From Spirodela intermedia (lineage: Eukaryota > Streptophyta > Magnoliopsida > Alismatales > Araceae): a stretch of 64,000 bases of DNA. This document shows positions 25,828 through 51,043 of the stretch, piece after piece (position 1 is the first letter of the stretch; every line of letters starts with the position of its first letter). Location of the stretch: contig LR746273.1 in assembly GCA_902729315.2 (NCBI GenBank), positions 6,406,501 through 6,470,500 on the forward strand, in the 5' to 3' direction. Both the position numbers and the translations under genes were made by a program. The notes beneath the pieces are model-generated. The model was not told the DNA's origin. It did not search any database and was given only the letters and a program-made list of their open reading frames with translations.

Positions 25828-28800
25828 AATGAGGCCAACCGGAAAAATAAAGAGAAAATAATAAAGTTTTCATATGAATAGGAGGCATGATGAAGAATAT
25901 TAGAGATATCAAGCACGAGAAGAAAGCTATCTGTACCTCGTGCAAAATATTTGAGTGTGAGGACGAAGATAAGTTGGAACCTTAACGAAGGCCTCAAATG
26001 AATTGCCAGAAACAGGCGCATCGCTGGGCCCTGTAAACGAAGATTGACACCAATAAATAAATAAATAAACATAGACTCTGGGTACAAGCGAAGAGCATCG
26101 GAGTCATAAAAGAATGATCTTGGGGGCGGTAAACATGAGCCCAGAGAGAGGTCACAAATCATGTTTGTTCCCATTTTCATGGAAAGAAATGACTCGTATC
26201 AAATGAGAACTAGTAAAGAATGAGGAAATTAAGATACCACCAGCAGTCTTTCTTCTATAAAAAGCTGGAGGCACTCATGCCATGAGCAGTCTCTCATGGC
26301 ATGTTATAGAGCATTTATAGGAAATTTGACGTGTAAGTTCATCACTCTGAACACCAAAGTTTTTTCTAAAAATATTATTCCATGATTGAAGCGAATCCAA
26401 CTGGAACACTTAAGCGTAATGTTACAAGAATATAATGTTAAAAGAATTCATTTCCTGTAATGTTACAAGAATTTAATGTTAGGAGAAATGAATTCAATGT
26501 TCCAAGAATATAATGTTAGGAGAAAGTAATTCAATTTTACAAGAATATAATTTTACAAGAATTCATTTCTCCTTGCTTTCCAGAGTCTCTTTTATTATTT
26601 CTCCCCTGTAATTTCCTTGGGTTATGCATTTCTTACTTTGAATCTACGGTGAGAGGCCAGTCCACGCTCAACAGGGACTTGTGAGAAAAGTGGGTGTCTG
26701 TTGGGACATTCTTCAGGCTTAAGACAACCATTCCTTGCCACTAGGTTGTGAGGTTGAGAGAAGACATTGGTAGGCTAGCGCATAACGAGAAAGCGTCCTC
26801 AATGTCTTTGGACTCCAAACATGATTATATCTGGTAAACGAGCAAGGGATATATATTCAATGCATGCGGATAGAAGCAACGAAGAAGAATGCATCAAAAC
26901 CAAGCTTTTTACCGCAATAATAAGTGGTTAGAACACGTGCATCAGGTGCATAGGATCGTATGTCAGCAGACATATCGCGGATAGAATTGTACTGCTCCAA
27001 ATTAAGTGGCTGGACAGAAAAGGAAAAATTAGCAGGCCAATAAAATAATAAATAACAATGAGGGTGCATTTTATATCTATCGAATTTTTTTTAAAAAAGT
27101 CAAAAAAGGAAAAAAATGAGTAGCTGCATCAAGAATCTCCCTACCTCATCCCACAAGTAGAAGTAGGCTTTCTGCCAATGGGGTTTTGATTTTAAAATCT
27201 CAACCTCCTTCCTCAGAGTGTCTTTGGCAGCATCGTTACTGTTTTACATTAGTGAGCGACTCGACTTGTCAGACTAAACGAAAGAGGTCAAGGGAAAGTA
27301 GATTTGACAAAGTACATATTCAGCCGCCCACCAAGATAGAATAGGAACATATGGCACAGCATATGCTGCTAATCTCGGATTCGAATAATATTTATCTGAG
27401 TTTGGATGATCAGCTGCAGAAGAAAAGGGAGAAAAAAAAAATCACTTAGCTGGTGAAAGACGTATTAATGAATTAATAAAAAATACCCAAGATACAGGCA
27501 ATTAACAGAGCAGTCTCGATGATAATATTTACACATCAATCCTTCACCTAATCGTTTCTAGGTCTGAAAGTGGTACCGTTGAATAACATGAATGAAAAGT
27601 TTCAAGCCAATAACTGGACTGAAACTTTAACCAAAATCGTATGGTACGAGTAGGTGAGAGATTTTATTCAATTTACTGCCAATAACTGATTGGTCGAATT
27701 ACCTGGCCAAGGGCAGGTGTATGCTAAAACCCGCATGCTCTCTCCCCACCGGCAGAAGAACGGACTAATTCTATACTGCAGAAGCCACTCGAAGTGTTGA
27801 TCCAACGCATTGTACCATTCATCAGTCCCATGCTTCACACCAAAGCGGTCCTCAATGACAGTCTCAGAAACCTAAGTGAAGTTAAAGAAGTTTGTAGGGG
27901 CGAGAGCATTTTATCAAATAACTTGTTTCCCCGCTGCCAACGTTTCTTCACTAGAATTTCTATAGCAGTGGTATAAAATAATGTATTTCATCAGAGTAAT
28001 TAAGGGTTCAACAATTTATGTAATTATTATCTCCGAACAACTGAGAAAAAACGAAGCGATAGGGAGTGTAAATTCGCAGACAAAAAGGGAGTATTGGCAT
28101 TAAGAGTGTAAATTAGCAAGCGCAAATGAATGGATAATATAAGAAAGCCAAAGAAAAAGAAAACAGACTGATGACTGGATCTAGGTGTGAGCACTGTGTG
28201 ACAGATGGGCCATCAATTGTTGAATTGCAGGACAATATGAAAATTAATGGCACAGATGGATAGACGGGACCAGGTTAGGCAAAAAATTGTTGACCCTCAT
28301 TAGAGTGGAGTTGGCTTTAACAGATTATAAGGAAATAACTAAAGAGGCTCCTATTTATCCATTCATTTCTCCCAGAAAGTAAATTGCTTACCCATCTGGG
28401 CCAGAAGGGATTCTCGAAATGGAGAAAGTAAATTGTCCATGAACACAAGCATGGATGATACTAGAGGCAAAAAACTAGCAGAGTAATAAATGGATGTAGA
28501 ACCAGCAAGACAGTATGACAGAGAAACACTGAGGTACAAGAAAGAGCGAAAGTCTGATCACACAATTGTAGACAACTTATATGTACCTGGCTTCTCATAC
28601 GAATTTAAAAGAAAATACCGTAAAAAAATCGTCTATTGTGGCTTTCGTAGAAGATTTGAAAATTTTATAACCATGTTAAGAAAAGGGAATATTAAGCTAC
28701 ACATGAAAGAAGAAATACTCGTAACTGGAATGGACAGGGCATAACTGATGAAAATGATGGCTCCTTGCATGAAAACGGCTATGTATGGCAATGTCACAAC

Positions 28801-31800
28801 CGAGGTAAAACATATTCGTGAATGGAATGGACAGGCATAACTGATAAAAATGGCGGTTCCTTGCATGAAAGTGGCTATGCACGGCAATGTTCAAACAAAT
28901 TTTCCTTGTCTTTGTGTGTACTTTATTTTCTTTTTGAATTTGTGACTCGTCATGATCCCAATATTGATGAAATCCAGAAGCATTAGCGTCAGACTGCCTG
29001 TGATTCAATTCTCCACTTCTCGAAGTTCTAGTCTGAAGCACCCAGTACTTGAAACAATGACGAGAATAATCTAAGTTAAACCTTAATCTTGTAAGTGCCT
29101 CCCAAACATTAGTCCTCCAATAATCACTTTCCACCAAAAGTTGTATCAAACACAATAATGACAAAGTTTAACCAATCAATCCGGGGAATACTAGAATAGA
29201 GAAACCAAAAAAGGATTTGACAAGGATAGCGACCAACTGTCAATCCAATGTGACGCTCACTTAGCCTAGTAAATACTTAACAGATAGATGCAGAGGATAA
29301 AAGATACTGCTGAACAACGAATGTCAAGTTTTTATTGATGGATTATAAATCACAACTGCTTCAGGAAAACAAGAACCGCAGGGCAAAGAGATAAGCTTGA
29401 CATATAAAACTAATGACCAAAATCATGTGGCAGAAAAATGTAGAAGGATACACCAAATACAGCTGGAAGAGACGGTGTCAAAGGCAGAGTGAACTCCCAA
29501 ACTGTCACACATAGTTTCAACCGGACTGAAAGATTAGTTACAACGTCCTCTTCCATCACATCACTATACCCTGGAGAAAATTCACTAAAACTTGGCGACA
29601 TCAGAACTCTCCTTAAAGTTGAAGTTGCAGATTTGACTCTCTCTACCTACAGGAGAAATACTAATGAGCATGAAATGTCAGTGCCTGTAACAAGAAACTT
29701 CAATGAAGTGTTCTATGCCCCAGTAGCTACCATTTCCTCAAATGGACTTCCATCTATGGGATCAACTATCTCAAGACAGTTTTTCAGTTCCTGGTACAGC
29801 TGACTCTTCTCATTTTTAGCCAGAGATTGGTTTGCAGACCTGTACGAGCACAAGATAGATAACACAAAAAATACAGTATCCAGTAAGCGCCCGAAAAAAA
29901 ATCAGGATTGAAAAAATTAAATGAATAGGAAACAGATCAAGTGGAGATTTTAACAAAATGTACTCTGCATCAGCTGTAAGGGCTGTTATAAGAAGTTGCC
30001 CTTCATATTGGCCGGGTGGTTGTCCGCAGGGAACATCTAGTGATACCCAAATTGATGTTGTCTCTCTGGGGAGAAGAACATAGGATCATTTACTAACCAT
30101 TAAGTGTACGCCCATAATACTGGAATCAGAAAGGAGGTTATGAGGAAAGATCACTGTTATTTCAAGGGACAGTACCCGTGGAAAAGGTTGATTTGACTAA
30201 CTGGTAAATCAAGCGGCACAAGAGCATCAGGGACACCTAAGATAGGCACCACTCGTCGCAGAGATAATGACTGTCCGACAAGCAACCTACCACAAAATTA
30301 AAGATTGAATATCACACGATAAGAGCAAAAAATCGAAAATGTTAATGATAGACTAGAATCTCTAAAGGGTGGAGATGTGCCCAACCTGTCGCCAGAGGGA
30401 GAACATAGATCAGAACAGTGAATCTGTACTGCACCAGCGGTACCCGGCCCACCCCATGAAACTTTAGGGCGCAAAGCTATTTGAACACTTTCCCTCTCAT
30501 TTCTCGCAGCAAGAAGAGATATCTTCAATAGAAATTTCATAGTTAGGAACAGTTTTTAAAGGGGCCGATTATAATTATGAAACAAAAGTTTTGGATTAAT
30601 GACAACGAAAATCATATGGAGAAATGTCTTACAGGTTCCAATGGTCGAGGTATTTCTTGTTGGCCAACGTTTGCTGTGTTTGGCATGCACCATACATGTA
30701 AGAACTCTGCCGTGGGAACCTTTGTCGGATCAATTACCCGAGGGGATGAACACGAATTGTCAAAGCCACCGTCATTCCAACCATATCCAGTCCCCCCCCC
30801 TGCGACTCCTTCCACTGGGGGCACAGTTATGTACACTGGGTCTCCACCTGAATAGACGAGCATTTGAATAAGATCGTCTAGCATATATGGTCCTAGCATA
30901 TGCATTTTCCTTGACAGTTGTGCAACATGCAAGGTACTACCCGCTAATATACACTAAAACAAGATAAAGTGGATAACATCAATTAATATAGGCCAAATGC
31001 AGGTAATGGAGAAACTGGAAAGACACAGAGTTCAATTTTAATACTTGAAGTGAAAACATCTTTGCAGGTAATTCCAGGATTTCCATATCATTGTTCACCA
31101 TCCACCTTAATAGACCATGGAATTTAAGTTATTCAACATGTGTATCCTAGCCGGTATCCATGCATGTAAAGCTAAAGCATGAATCTCAGCATGGGAAATG
31201 TAGGGCTTCATCATAGGAGTCTGGAAAAAGATAAAACCCATCTTTGCTTCGCCATATCAGAGAGATAATGAAAATGATAAGTGAATCTGATTAATGAATG
31301 TCATAAACCTGTATAGTCATAAATATGTCGATAAATTGAGAAATTACATAATTAGCATGATCTTATTTATATAAAGATGTAACTAAATGGCGACAATAGG
31401 AATAAGAACGACCTTGAAGGGGTCTGGCCCAGTATGCAAATCAGTATGCATAAATATATCAAAATAGGTCAAGGCAAAAGCCAAATCATGAAAATTTTGA
31501 TCACATGTGAAATTGACACCAACTTCATGAGGTTAAGCGGAGCAAGTTAGACATCCCTGAGGATCAAGATAAAAGAATGTGACGGGCATAAAACATGTGG
31601 GAAGGAAATGAGAATTTTCACACACTAAATGCGTCCTGTTCTACTACTTTCCAGCATCTACGACATTAGATATTCTTATCTTCCTATCTTTTTTTAATCA
31701 ACAAAAATATGTTGGAGCCCAGATGAATGGTTCTCCCCTTCTAGATGGCTGAATTTAAATTTTCCTGGAAAAGACCTTGCTTGATGATAATAGAAGGCAC

Positions 31801-32793
31801 CATGATGTATCTTATTTTTTAAATATCTCAACTTGAAGAAAATAACCTTACACACTATAATCCCTACAAAATATTATACAATTTTTCACAACGAGAAAAT
31901 CAACTCGTCTAAAATTAAAAGGCCATGCGTTTTGCAATAAATTTCCTTTGAAGGCCAATTCAGAGTTACTTCAAATCCACAAAATGCTCCAATAATTCTG
32001 ATGGCATAATGACTCAGAAAGAGTTGAAAATAAAGATAACGATGTGATCTACATAATTATCTATAAAAATTTAATCATAACACCCTCTAAATTATCCTTT
32101 CTTCTCGTTCAAGATATGACTTGATTCTGCTAGAGCTGTTTTACAGGGGCGGGGAGGGGGGAGTGGTTTTGCGCATTGATAAGATCATACTAATGGTACC
32201 TAACGTAGGATCAAGTGCTCCAGCTTTCGAATTTCTGAAAAGTTTAACGCATGTGATGTATATTGAGTGCTAAAAAAGTATAGGTTCTCCTTTTCTAAAA
32301 GGCCTGGATGACACATCCTGAAAAGACACGAGCCTTGTAATACTCGTTTTATAAGCTGAACGCGAGTCTTTATTTTGTTGTGCCACTGTTCATGGGATCA
32401 GTGAACGTGATAAGATAGCAAGGGGAGTATAATTTGATGAAGATCAACAGAGGAGGATTATCCGACGAAGAAAACAAAGCCTGTGAAATCTTAGGCACAC
32501 TAAGCCAAAGTTTTGACAAATTCAAGGCAGGATAATGAATTCACATACGAGTATGACGGTCCCAATGCCGTAAATAAATCAATTGAGGCCAGAAACTTCC
32601 AGAATCCACAGAATTAAGGCACGATGATTGGCATATATCCTTCCATGCACGATCGAATTTCCCACCAAAGTCACTGGCCGTCGGGTTGATGAAACAGAAC
32701 GACTACGAAAAGAAACAGAAGTGGGGAAACCAAGAACATGGAGGAGAAATCCAGGGGAAGAGAGACCCTCTCCGTACCTCCCGCATTGTCCAT
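24682..32793 (-). CDS. GH123 / DUF4091-type putative glycoside hydrolase
   Basis: Plant member of the family resembling bacterial GH123 (beta-N-acetylgalactosaminidase). The plant substrate is not known to me. Sixteen exons fit in phase, 649 residues: 32793-32778, 30847-30633, 30522-30386, 30286-30176, 30065-29964, 29839-29731, 29646-29452, 27871-27703, 27413-27332, 27238-27145, 27009-26913, 26030-25937, 25509-25437, 25304-25131, 25055-24936 and 24843-24682. Landmarks in order: DPVYITVPPVEGVAGGGTGYG, FLHVWCMPNTANVG, AARNERESVQIALRPKVSW, TTSIWVSLDVPCGQPPGQY, LKLCVTVWEFTLP, DRFGVKHGTDEWYNALDQHF, RISPFFCRWG, FYLWDEPL, DPHPNWHLGMRGTQHRAVMW, GTGFLYWGANCYDKATVPSAE and FRRGLPPGDGVLFYPGE. WDEP contains the adjacent Asp-Glu expected of GH123 catalysis. 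The 16-base first exon is the least certain; the start could lie elsewhere. No signal peptide is apparent in this model. Confidence 0.85.
25756..25825. repeat. Compound (CT)n-(TA)n microsatellite in a GH123-gene intron
   Basis: About 12 CT units and then about 22 TA units in the intron between exons 25937-26030 and 25437-25509. Confidence 0.95.
26418..26575. repeat. Short degenerate tandem repeats in a GH123-gene intron
   Basis: The motif AATGTTACAAGAATATAATG and variants recur about five times. They are interleaved with GAATTCATTTC and its reverse complement GAAATGAATTC, so the block can fold on itself. Confidence 0.7.
28720..28896. repeat. 97-bp-period tandem duplication in a GH123-gene intron
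   Basis: Two copies starting at 28720 and 28817 share GGAATGGACAGG, CATAACTGAT, CTTGCATGAAA and GGCAATGT in the same order. They lie in the long intron 27872-29451. Neither copy looks coding. Confidence 0.8.
31321..31455 (+). repeat. Dispersed repeat copy A, in intron 1 of the GH123-type gene
   Basis: About 135 bp similar to 33222-33355 in the same orientation. Shared stretches include AAATGGCGA, ATAGGAATAAGAACGA and CCCAGTATGCAAATC. Probably two remnants of one non-autonomous repeat family. Confidence 0.7.
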
Positions 32794-33748
32794 TTTCTAC
32801 TGCTCCCCACGTCACTCCCACTCTTCTGCCGCCCGATCTGAGGATCGCAGGAACCTAGTAACACCTGCTGCTCCGGGATTTCATCACACCTGCAAAGGTC
32901 TCACCACAAGGTCGCATCAAAGGAGGAAGATATTCCTCCTTCCGCCTCCTTCCACCTCCTCCTGGATACACCTCTGTGGCAATCTATCTGCAGCTATCCG
33001 TCGATGGCGAGGAACCGTTCGACCGAACGACCCGAGAGGGCCTCCAAAACTTATAACTTACCAGGTTTCTTTTGATTTATTAAATATCCAAAAAATAATT
33101 TACCCATTAATGAGGGAGCCATAAACTTTCTAGTCATATTTTTCCTCCATAATTTAAAGATATGAGTATCATATATTATTTCATATAGCCGTATTTTCCC
33201 GTGAATTAAACTCGTTTACTCATAAATATATAGATAAATTTGAGAAATAAAATAATTAATATGAAATTATTGATACAAAAATGTAATTAAATGGCGATGA
33301 TAGGAATAAGAACGATCCTAGATGGGGACTGACCCAGTATGCAAATCGGCCCAGTCTGGGAACAAAGTTCCCCCTTGCCACGTGCCAGTCAGGTGGACAC
33401 CCTTCCGACAGCAAGCCGGGCCCGGGCTTGCGCTGGGCCGTGCTCGGGCTTAACAGATGTCAGACCCAGGGCCCCTTCCACGAGGATAAATAAAAAATTC
33501 CACGTCACATTTATGATAATGAAAAAGAATATCCAAGGAAGGCGACTTGAAAGACACGTGACTAGAAATGCGACTTCAAACGTGCGCCGGAATCCTTGGA
33601 TTCCGTCGCGTCAGCTAGGATCACCATCCAAACACCCCGATTCCGATTCCGATTCCCATTCCAATCAAGTGCAAACAGTGAACTCGTCCCCCGCCAAGAA
33701 GCTTGACCTTAAATGACCGAGGGAGAGCCAGATGGGTCAGAATTATGG

Positions 33749-33787
<39 letters not shown>

Positions 33788-34657
33788 GGTCAGAAACCGA
33801 TCGCACTGGTGATTCCAAAAACGGGAGGGAAGAGAAGCGGCGAGGGGGGGATCGTCCATCGCTGCTGAACTTATCGGAACCGTCGAATAAGAACAAAAAT
33901 TCGTCAATGGGATTCATAGAAAAAAGCAGTGAATGAGGATTTGACCCGCAATCATCCGAGAGTTTTCCCAATAAAAAGAAAGAATATATGACTCCTAGCA
34001 ATTAACTCACACCGGGATTCCCCCCGCGTTGACTTTCGCCTATGTTCTACTCTGAGCTCGATCGATCCATCGACACATCCAACCGAAAACGGCTAGCATT
34101 GACCTTGCAGCCAACTATTTTGAGGTAATTCATATAAGTCAAATCGAAAAATTAATTCAAAATAATTTTAATCGTCCAGAGATGATAACTTAAATAACCA
34201 CGTAAATAAGCTAAGAAGTTTTGGCCCCGTGCTCACCAAAAGGCCCACTCCTCTTTTCCGTGCACCCGGGCCGGGGCTTCATAACGGCCCGGGAAACTCA
34301 GCTGGCAAGTAGGTACATATTCATACCTAGATAAATAAATATATATTCATCTATAGTTAGAAGCATCGGTGGGCCGGAAAGCCCAGAGCCCATTTCCAAA
34401 GCCCAGCCCGTTGATACCTCGGGTTGAAAAACTCTACAGGACTTTAAAATAATAATAACAATAATAAAGGCGGAGGGACTCGATAGTATCATAACCCATA
34501 AAAAAGGAAATAAAATTTCTAAGAAATCGACTAAAAATGGACATCTGACCCTGATTCTTCGCAGGTCCCGATTATATTATATGCTAATGAGCAGATTACA
34601 GGCTAATAATAGGAATTCTATTTTTCAAGCGAGAGTAAGAACAGGGGCGCTCGAACC
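32794..34657. other. Intergenic region: GH123 promoter and U2AF65 3' flank
   Basis: Contains repeat copy B (33222-33355), two CACGTG G-boxes (33379-33384 and 33555-33560), a (GA)n tract at about 33751-33783, and several GGGCC motifs (33410-33475, 34260-34390). No gene is supported. Confidence 0.5.
33222..33355 (+). repeat. Dispersed repeat copy B, upstream of the GH123-type gene
   Basis: Same family and orientation as 31321-31455. The two copies are 1.9 kb apart and flank the proposed first exon. Confidence 0.7.
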
Positions 34658-40692
<6,035 letters not shown>

Positions 40693-41677
40693 TTCTCTCC
40701 CCTTCCTCAATCGTCTTCAACAGCCCCCTTCTAGGTCTCACACCATCTCTCACTAGCCCTCTTCCGTATTTATTTCTACTATAGGGCGACGGAGAGATGG
40801 GAGTAAGCGGTACGGAACTAATCGGGTATCGGATACCGGTACAATCCGAGTACGATTCACTATCCGTTTTTCTCGCACTCCTGGGAAACGGGCCAGGCCG
40901 GGATGGGCCAAGCGGACCCGTAAAGGCCACGCGAAGCCCATATCTATAAATCCTTCATATATTTTTCCGAAGTCATGTTTATTATTCCAACATGTGTTTT
41001 TCAAGTATACCAAAAACTTTAAAATGATATAAATATTATTTAAAAATACATAATTAATCAGTAATTTACAGCCACGGGTCCCGCTAGTTTGGTAAGACAA
41101 CCGCGTTGGGCCACCTCAAAATCAAAATCATTTTTAAATTAACTGCTACATTTTAACGAAATAAAATAAAATAAATAAATAATCGAACCTCTTTACATAA
41201 CTTAACAGGTTAGAAGTACTATGGAGCGGGGTCAGACAGAAGGCATTTCTTCTAGCTCTGACTTTGTAAAACGTGGCTGCAGTTGGCGAATGCCTACATA
41301 TGCATACAATTTTTGAATAAAATTGATGATCAAATTCTAGGGTCATACTCGGGTACCAAGTCCAGTGATAGAGAGAGAGAGTAGATACCTAACAACAGAT
41401 AGGGACCAGATTGATCTATTTGGCTACAGAGTTCATCCGGCATATCTACACCATTTGATTTGAAGATAAGAAGCATCATTGGACAAGGTTATGTACATAA
41501 ATTGTTGTATTTACAGACTGAAAAGTTTGGACTGTACATTTCTATCCTTTCTGAAGAAGACGAGGTATCCCCCATCTCCTGGGCGTGTGGTTGTAGTATT
41601 TACATCGTGTAAGATAAATAAAAGCAACTTTGGTTTTTGAATTGGTGGTGTCAAAGATGCTCAACCCACATGTGTGT

Positions 41678-41710
<33 letters not shown>

Positions 41711-41751
41711 GCGTTCGAGGGTGTTATAAGACCTCGCACTTGAGCCCACAA

Positions 41752-41795
<44 letters not shown>

Positions 41796-41797
41796 GG
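40693..41797. other. Intergenic region: U2AF65 promoter and IRE-kinase 3' UTR
   Basis: No gene is supported. The part near 40700-40930 is GC-rich and is probably U2AF65 leader/promoter. The rest is AT-rich and includes GA and TG/AG dinucleotide tracts at 41680-41795 that reach the stop codon of the kinase gene. Confidence 0.5.
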
Positions 41798-49945
<8,148 letters not shown>

Positions 49946-50620
49946 CCCCACCCGGAGCAGCAAGTAGAAAAAAAACGGTCCCTAGAACCAAAAGCTTCCC
50001 TCCCGCCCCTCCCCTCGCAGGAAAGTTCCCGGTGACAAGGGCGGCGCCAGGACACCCGCCGGCCACCGCATTTGGATCCTCACCCCTTCAGAACGACCTT
50101 TTCCCATCTCTCTCTCTCTTCTTCTCTCTTCGCGAGACGACTTCGCAGTCAATAATTTGGGTAAATCTTATGACCTAACTTCTTTTAGAGAGAGAGAGAG
50201 GTCCACTCCCAAGTGGCTGACCGTATAGAGGGTAGTTGGTACTTGGTTGAGCTGACCGGGATAATGGAACGATTTCCGATAATGCGCGTGCTGCACGTGA
50301 TTGGCGTGAAAAATCCAATCCATTGCGAGCGGCTAAGGCGGCTTCCGGCCAAAGCGATTGACGAAGACGGGCAAGTGGGCTGAGTGTGGGCCCAGCCCAC
50401 TCACGGCTGGGGAGGATCCATTATAATATATACACATACATTTGTAAACTGCCCAACAAGGGCGGCGGCCGTTCGGCATAACCTGGTCGGGCCCATTCTT
50501 CATGAAGGCTGGCGGGCTGGGCCCGATAAAAAAACCCACTCCGAAATAAAACGTAGAGGAAAACAAATCAAGGGATAAAGATAAAATAAGAGAGTCGGGG
50601 GGGGGGGGAGTGACCAGCTG
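49946..50620. other. Intergenic region: IRE-kinase promoter and claspin-like 3' flank
   Basis: Contains a G-box CACGTG at 50294-50299, several GGGCCC/GCCCA motifs (50370-50530) and a G12 run near 50597-50608. No gene is supported. Confidence 0.45.
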
Positions 50621-50989
50621 TTACGTCTTCTTGGTCAGGCGGAAAGCAGAGAACTGACGGGCGGTTTGGGAGGCTGAAATGGGATCCCCAGTCAACGCCG
50701 AAGAAGACAACGAGCCCCGGTCAACGCGATGGCAGGACGTGCGCCGCAGGATGTCGAAGAGGGAAGCGCTGGATGCGCCGTCCGATGATGTCCGCTTGAG
50801 GACATTTGACTGGGCCTGCGAGGCGCTGACCCTCCCCGGCCCCTTGTTAGTCTTCGGTGGCAGGTCGCCAGGCTTCATAAGAACATCAGAACATGATTAA
50901 TAAAGAACATATATTTATTTAATGAAGAAACTAACTGACTTCAAAAAATCACGCCTAATAAGAAAATTGTACATAGTTTGCCCAGCGGA

Positions 50990-51043
<54 letters not shown>

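Noticed and set aside
28490-28744. 84-codon plus-strand frame in a GH123-gene intron as a gene
   Set aside because: It has no recognisable domain, and it lies in an AT-rich intron overlapping a tandem duplication.
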